Origin: Pelomonas sp. Root1237
GTDB taxonomy: Bacteria > Pseudomonadota > Gammaproteobacteria > Burkholderiales > Burkholderiaceae_C
DNA: 64,000 nt
Direction of reading: 5' to 3'
Assembly: GCF_001425055.1 (NCBI RefSeq)
Contig: NZ_LMDK01000001.1
Location: 633,845 to 697,844, forward strand
Shown here one piece after another: positions 60,466 through 64,000 of this stretch. The position numbers were made by a program, and so were the translations under genes. Positions within the stretch are counted from its first letter, which is position 1; each line of letters starts with the position of its first letter. A model generated the notes under the pieces. The model saw only the letters and a program-made list of their open reading frames with translations, had not been told where the DNA came from and made no database searches.

Positions 60466-61100
60466 CCCTTCAGCTGCGCCTGTGCGCCGTCGATCAGCAG
60501 GCGCAAGGCGCGGTCGAACAGGCTGTCGGGGTCGCCGCCCAGCGTCTGCGCCCAGCCGGCGGCCAGCAGCGGGTATTGCACCGCGTCGGGCCCGCTCAGC
60601 ATCGACGAGGGCGGCGCATCGGGCGCTTGCGCGGACTGCTCCTCCAGCACCCAGCCGACGACGAAGCGCCCCACCGACATCATCAGCCGGGTGGCCTGCC
60701 CCGGCTCGAAGCCGGCATCGCACAGCAGGCGCAGGCGGGCCTCGATGGAATCGAAGTGCAAGGGGCTCGGCCGTGTGCCGGCATGCAGGCGCGCGCCGTC
60801 GCGGTAGGCCAGCAGCGCGCGGCGAAAGCTGTGGCCGTTGGCCATCAGCCAGTCCTGCCAGTGCTGGCCGAGCGTTGGCTCGGCCTGGGGGTGGTTCTCC
60901 AGCACGACGGCCTCGGACATTGCGTCCAGCAGCGCCGCCTTGCTCTTGAAGTGCCAGTACAGCGTCGGCGACTGCACGCCCAGGCGTTCGGCCAGCTTGC
61001 GGGTGCTCAAGGCGTCGATGCCGACTTCGTTGAGCAGCGCGAGCGCGGCGCGCAGCACGTCGTCGCGATTCAGTCGGCTGGAGCGTTCGGTGGCATTCAT
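60462..61100 (-). CDS. tetR: tetracycline-repressor-type TetR regulator
   Basis: This 212-aa protein is a true TetR-class repressor, not only a family member. The HTH matches Tn10 TetR (LNEVGIDALSTRKLAERLGVQSPTLYWHFKSK) and the ligand domain keeps residues that bind tetracycline-Mg in TetR: His near position 64 (VLENHP), Asn82 and Phe86 equivalents (ANGHSFRRALL) and His100 (RDGARLHAGTRP). The gene is divergent from a tetA-like MFS gene across two tet operators, one overlapping its own start codon. The native inducer may be tetracycline or another ligand. Confidence 0.92.
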   Translation of the reverse strand: MNATERSSRLNRDDVLRAALALLNEVGIDALSTRKLAERLGVQSPTLYWHFKSKAALLDAMSEAVVLENHPQAEPTLGQHWQDWLMANGHSFRRALLAYRDGARLHAGTRPSPLHFDSIEARLRLLCDAGFEPGQATRLMMSVGRFVVGWVLEEQSAQAPDAPPSSMLSGPDAVQYPLLAAGWAQTLGGDPDSLFDRALRLLIDGAQAQLKG

Positions 61101-61118
61101 CCCTATCAATGATAGAGA
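61100..61118. promoter_or_regulatory. tet operator, proximal to tetR
   Basis: TCCCTATCAATGATAGAGA differs from the classical Tn10 tetO2 (as I remember it) only at the centre base. It overlaps the first base of the tetR start codon. Binding by the neighbouring TetR should block transcription or translation start of tetR. Confidence 0.9.
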
Positions 61119-61134
61119 AGTTCGTGCAAAATGT

Positions 61135-61153
61135 TCTCTATCGACGATAGAGA
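61135..61153. promoter_or_regulatory. tet operator, proximal to tetA
   Basis: TCTCTATCGACGATAGAGA is a perfect 19-bp palindrome around a central A, eight bases before the tetA-like GTG start. It shares the CTATC/GATAG half-sites of the neighbouring operator, and the two are separated by 16 bp as in tetR-tetA systems. Confidence 0.9.
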
Positions 61154-61160
61154 GGCATTC

Positions 61161-62336
61161 GTGAATCGAGCCCTGACCGTCATCCTGATGACGCTGCTGC
61201 TGGACGCCGTGGGCATGAGCCTGGTGTTCCCCATCCTGCCCGGCCTGCTGCGCGAGCTGGCCGGCGCCGAGGCCACGACCCACCACTACGGCGCCCTGCT
61301 GGCCGTCTACGCGGCGATGCAGTTCCTGTTTTCCCCGGTGCTGGGTGCGCTGAGCGACCGTTTCGGTCGCCGGCCGGTGTTGCTGGCCTCGCTGGGCGGC
61401 GCCGCGGCGGACTATGTGCTGATGGCGTTGGCGCCCAACCTGGCCTGGCTCTATGTCGGGCGGGTGCTGTCCGGCATCACCGGCGCCAGCATGGCCGTGG
61501 GCACGGCCTACATCACCGATGTGACGCCCGAGGCCGACCGCGCCAGGCGCTACGGCCAGATGGGCGCGGCCATGGGCCTGGGCTTTGTCGTCGGGCCGCT
61601 GATCGGTGGTGCTTTAGGCGAGTGGTCGCTGCGAGCGCCCTTCGTCGCCGCGGCCGTCATGAATGCCTTGAACCTGGGGATGGCCTGGTTCGCCCTGCCC
61701 GAATCCAACCAGAACCGCACGGCCCGGCTGGACGCCAGCAAGTTCAACGCCTTCTCGGCACTGCATCGCCTGGAGGGCAAGCGGCCCTTGCTGCCGCTGG
61801 TGGGGGTCTTTGCCGTCGTCGCGCTGGTGTCGCAGGTGCCGGCGGCGCTGTGGATCCTGTACGGCCAGGACCGCTACGGCTGGACTGCCTGGGTGGCGGG
61901 CCTGTCGTTGGCCTGCTATGGCGGCCTGCATGCCATCTCGCAGGCCTTTGTCACCGGGCCGATGGTGGCCAGGCTCGGCGAGAAGCGCGCGCTGCTGGCC
62001 GGCATGGCGGCGGACGGCCTGGGTTTTGTCGGCATGGGTGTGGCGGTGGCGGGCTGGATGCCGTTTGCGCTGCTGCCGCTGTTCGCCATCGGCGGGCTGG
62101 CCCTGCCGGCGCTGCAGGCCATGCTGGCGCGGCAGGTGGACGAGCAGCGCCAGGGCGGGTTGCAGGGCACGCTGGCCAGCCTGACCAGCCTGATCGGCAT
62201 CGGCGGGCCGCTGGTGGTCACGGCCGGCTTTGCGGCGACGCAGGGCGCCTGGCCGGGCTGCGTCTGGGTGATCGCCGCGGTGCTGTATCTGATCGCGCTG
62301 CCCATGCTGTTCAGTCGCCGCGCTCGCACCGCGTAA
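61161..62336 (+). CDS. tetA: TetA-like tetracycline/drug MFS efflux protein
   Basis: This 391-aa inner-membrane antiporter has 12 predicted helices and the Tet(A) group pattern: NRALTVILMTLLLDAVGMSLVFPILPGLL, motif A GALSDRFGRRPVLL, GRVLSGITGASMAVGTAYI and GFVVGPLIGGALG. I use the GTG at 61161, next to the tet operator, because the earlier ATG at 61131 would place the operator inside the coding region. It is codirectional with no mobile-element gene nearby, so it appears to be a chromosomal efflux gene. The substrate may be tetracycline or another drug. Confidence 0.92.
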   Translation: MNRALTVILMTLLLDAVGMSLVFPILPGLLRELAGAEATTHHYGALLAVYAAMQFLFSPVLGALSDRFGRRPVLLASLGGAAADYVLMALAPNLAWLYVGRVLSGITGASMAVGTAYITDVTPEADRARRYGQMGAAMGLGFVVGPLIGGALGEWSLRAPFVAAAVMNALNLGMAWFALPESNQNRTARLDASKFNAFSALHRLEGKRPLLPLVGVFAVVALVSQVPAALWILYGQDRYGWTAWVAGLSLACYGGLHAISQAFVTGPMVARLGEKRALLAGMAADGLGFVGMGVAVAGWMPFALLPLFAIGGLALPALQAMLARQVDEQRQGGLQGTLASLTSLIGIGGPLVVTAGFAATQGAWPGCVWVIAAVLYLIALPMLFSRRARTA

Positions 62337-62401
62337 CAACCAGCCGTTCCCCACCACTCGGCAAGGGCGTTACGCTGGCGCGCTCTTCACGGGGAGAACA
62401 G

Positions 62402-64000
62402 ATGGCCTGGCAATTCGCTCTGACGCGCCTGTGCGGCGCTTTTGCCCTCGCGGGTGCCGCGCTGCTGGCCCATGCCGCCGACCCGGGCGCGCCGCCGACG
62501 CCGGTGACGCCGGTCACCGACCGCTACGGCGACGTCAGCGTCAGGGACCCCTACCGCTGGCTGGAGAAAGCCAGCGACCCCAAGGTGAAGCAGTGGAGCG
62601 CTGCGCAAGACAAGCGCACGCGCGCCTATTTCGGCAAGCTGCCGGCGCGCCAGCCGATGTTCGACTGGCTGATGAAGCAGGCCACGGCCAGCTCCAGCGC
62701 CTATTACGACCTGCACGCCACGCCGGGCCAGCTGTTCGCGCTATACAACCAGCCGCCCAGGCAGCAGCCCATGCTGGCCGTGCTGGGCCAGGACGCCGAC
62801 CCCGCCAAGGCCCGCGTGGTGCTGGACCCGAACACGCTCAACCCCAAAGGCACGACGGCCATCGACTGGTATGTGCCGTCGCCCACGGGCAAGCTGGTGG
62901 CGGTGTCGATGTCGGAGAACGGCAGCGAGGACGGCTCGCTGCACATCGTCGACGTGGCCACGGGCAAGGATGTCGACAAGGTCATTCCCAACGTCCAGTA
63001 CCCCACCGGCGGCGGCAGCCTGGCCTGGCGCGAGGATGGCTCCGGCTTCTGGTACACGCGCTACCCCGGCGCCAAGGAACCGGCCGAGCGCCAGCACTTC
63101 TACCAGCAGATCTACTACCACCGCGTCGGCGACGATCCGGCCAAGGACGTCTATGTGCTGGGCAAGGACTTCCCGCGCGTCGCCGAAATCGCACTGGACG
63201 CCCGGCCCGGCGCGCCTGGCGTCATCGCCTCGGTCGCCAATGGCGATGGCGGCGAGTTCGCCCACTACCTGATCGCCAGGGATGGAGGCATCCGCCAGGT
63301 CACACGCTTCGAGGACAAGGTCGTCGCCGCAGCCCTAGGACCGGACGGGCTCTATCTCATCTCCCGCCAGGACGCGCCGCGCGGCAAGCTGCTCAAGCTG
63401 GCGCTGGACGACCTGACGTTAGCCAAGGCGCAGACCATCGTGCCCGAGTCCGATGCCGCGCTGGAGCCCGGCGGCGAGTTCGGCGCGGGCAACATCACCC
63501 TCACCAGGAACGCCATCTACCTGCGTGAGATCGTCGGCGGGCCGTCGCGCGTGGCCATCTACGGCCTGGACGGCAAGCCTCGCGGGCAGCTGCAGCTGCC
63601 CGAGGTGGCGACCGTGGACGAGATGACCGTGATGGACGACGGCAGCCTGCTCGTCGCGGTGAAGACCTATCTCGAGCCGCCGCAGTTCATGCGCGTCGAC
63701 GCCGACAGCGGCAGGAGCAAGCCCACGGCGCTGCGCCAGACCAGCCCGGTGTCCTTCGGCGACGTGGAGGTCGTGCGTGAGTTCGCGACAAGCAAGGACG
63801 GCACCCGCATCCCCCTCAACATCGTGCGCAGGAAGGGGCTGAAGCTGGATGGCAGCGCGCCGCTGCTGCTCAACGGCTATGGTGGCTACAACGTCAGCCT
63901 GGTGCCGCGCTTCCTGGGTGCGGCGACAAGGCTGTGGCTGGACGCCGGCGGCGTCTACGTCATCGCCAACCTGCGCGGCGGCGGTGAGTTCGGCGAGACC
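62402..64000 (+). CDS. prolyl oligopeptidase family protein, truncated by window edge
   Basis: This gene runs off the right edge; 533 residues are seen. GGGGAG precedes the ATG. A signal peptide (LAGAALLAHA) places it in the periplasm. The S9A pattern begins with VTDRYGDVSVRDPYRWLEKASD and continues through a seven-bladed beta-propeller. The hydrolase domain starts near SAPLLLNGYGGYNVSLVPRF and VIANLRGGGEFGET, which matches the segment ahead of the catalytic Ser. The Ser, Asp and His themselves lie beyond the window. Confidence 0.93.
   Translation, partial: MAWQFALTRLCGAFALAGAALLAHAADPGAPPTPVTPVTDRYGDVSVRDPYRWLEKASDPKVKQWSAAQDKRTRAYFGKLPARQPMFDWLMKQATASSSAYYDLHATPGQLFALYNQPPRQQPMLAVLGQDADPAKARVVLDPNTLNPKGTTAIDWYVPSPTGKLVAVSMSENGSEDGSLHIVDVATGKDVDKVIPNVQYPTGGGSLAWREDGSGFWYTRYPGAKEPAERQHFYQQIYYHRVGDDPAKDVYVLGKDFPRVAEIALDARPGAPGVIASVANGDGGEFAHYLIARDGGIRQVTRFEDKVVAAALGPDGLYLISRQDAPRGKLLKLALDDLTLAKAQTIVPESDAALEPGGEFGAGNITLTRNAIYLREIVGGPSRVAIYGLDGKPRGQLQLPEVATVDEMTVMDDGSLLVAVKTYLEPPQFMRVDADSGRSKPTALRQTSPVSFGDVEVVREFATSKDGTRIPLNIVRRKGLKLDGSAPLLLNGYGGYNVSLVPRFLGAATRLWLDAGGVYVIANLRGGGEFGET

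Noticed and set aside
61100-62336. The tet genes as part of a transposon.
   Set aside because: No transposase, resolvase or inverted repeat is seen at either flank, and codon use matches the neighbours.

Overview
This is a high-GC, gene-dense bacterial chromosomal segment. The gene set points to a betaproteobacterium of the order Burkholderiales, probably near Roseateles, Mitsuaria or Rubrivivax. The clues are a PEP-CTERM protein, an Anbu-type proteasome homologue, DUF4142 and DUF4337 proteins, membrane-anchored cytochrome c5, nadC, RlpA, and many ATGA-coupled gene pairs. The genus is an inference from gene content only. No IS element, integrase or CRISPR array was seen.

Layout. (1) 1-1385: the 3' part of a retron, with a structured leader that may hold the msr-msd RNA, a possible 42-aa peptide and a reverse transcriptase; its codons are less GC-rich than the surroundings. 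(2) 1424-4736: a lipoprotein, an erythromycin-esterase-like protein and an FAD amine oxidase. (3) 5101-13194: an apparent catabolic region with a flavin monooxygenase, an alpha/beta hydrolase, a TetR regulator with a large palindromic operator, a three-subunit molybdenum hydroxylase and an XRE regulator. (4) 13289-21976: an apolipoprotein N-acyltransferase homologue with a long C-terminal extension, an SGNH hydrolase, a membrane metallopeptidase-like protein, a TolA-like protein and a D-2-hydroxyacid dehydrogenase. (5) 22139-29559: an M13 peptidase, a DHA2 exporter, a TAXI-type binding protein preceded by a tiny secreted peptide, a DUF4337 protein and an esterase. (6) 29580-37657: an apparent signalling block made of a TonB receptor, a YfiR-like protein and a hybrid histidine kinase with coupled reading frames, followed upstream by two coupled GGDEF diguanylate cyclases.

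(7) 37963-49709: metabolic and envelope genes (SDR, rlpA, FAH-family hydrolase, nadC, PEP-CTERM protein, Anbu, epimerase with LysR, stress proteins), tRNA-Arg(CCG) with a terminator, cytochrome c5 and a YheT-like hydrolase whose coding sequence carries a REP-like palindrome. (8) 49777-55970: a lipoprotein with an HExxH motif, a zinc-finger protein, ilvE, four small proteins and radA. (9) 56240-64000: transporters and drug-response pairs (MFS, LysE, EamA, an azoreductase/SMR pair with HxlR, tetR/tetA with two near-canonical tet operators) and a prolyl oligopeptidase cut by the window edge.

The most striking non-coding feature is a pair of roughly 260-bp structured repeats, at about 37672-37928 and 55985-56251, in opposite orientation. 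Each folds as an outer inverted repeat enclosing two long hairpin arms. The two copies differ in stem sequence while keeping the pairing, which suggests selection on structure. They fill nearly the whole intergenic gap in which they lie.
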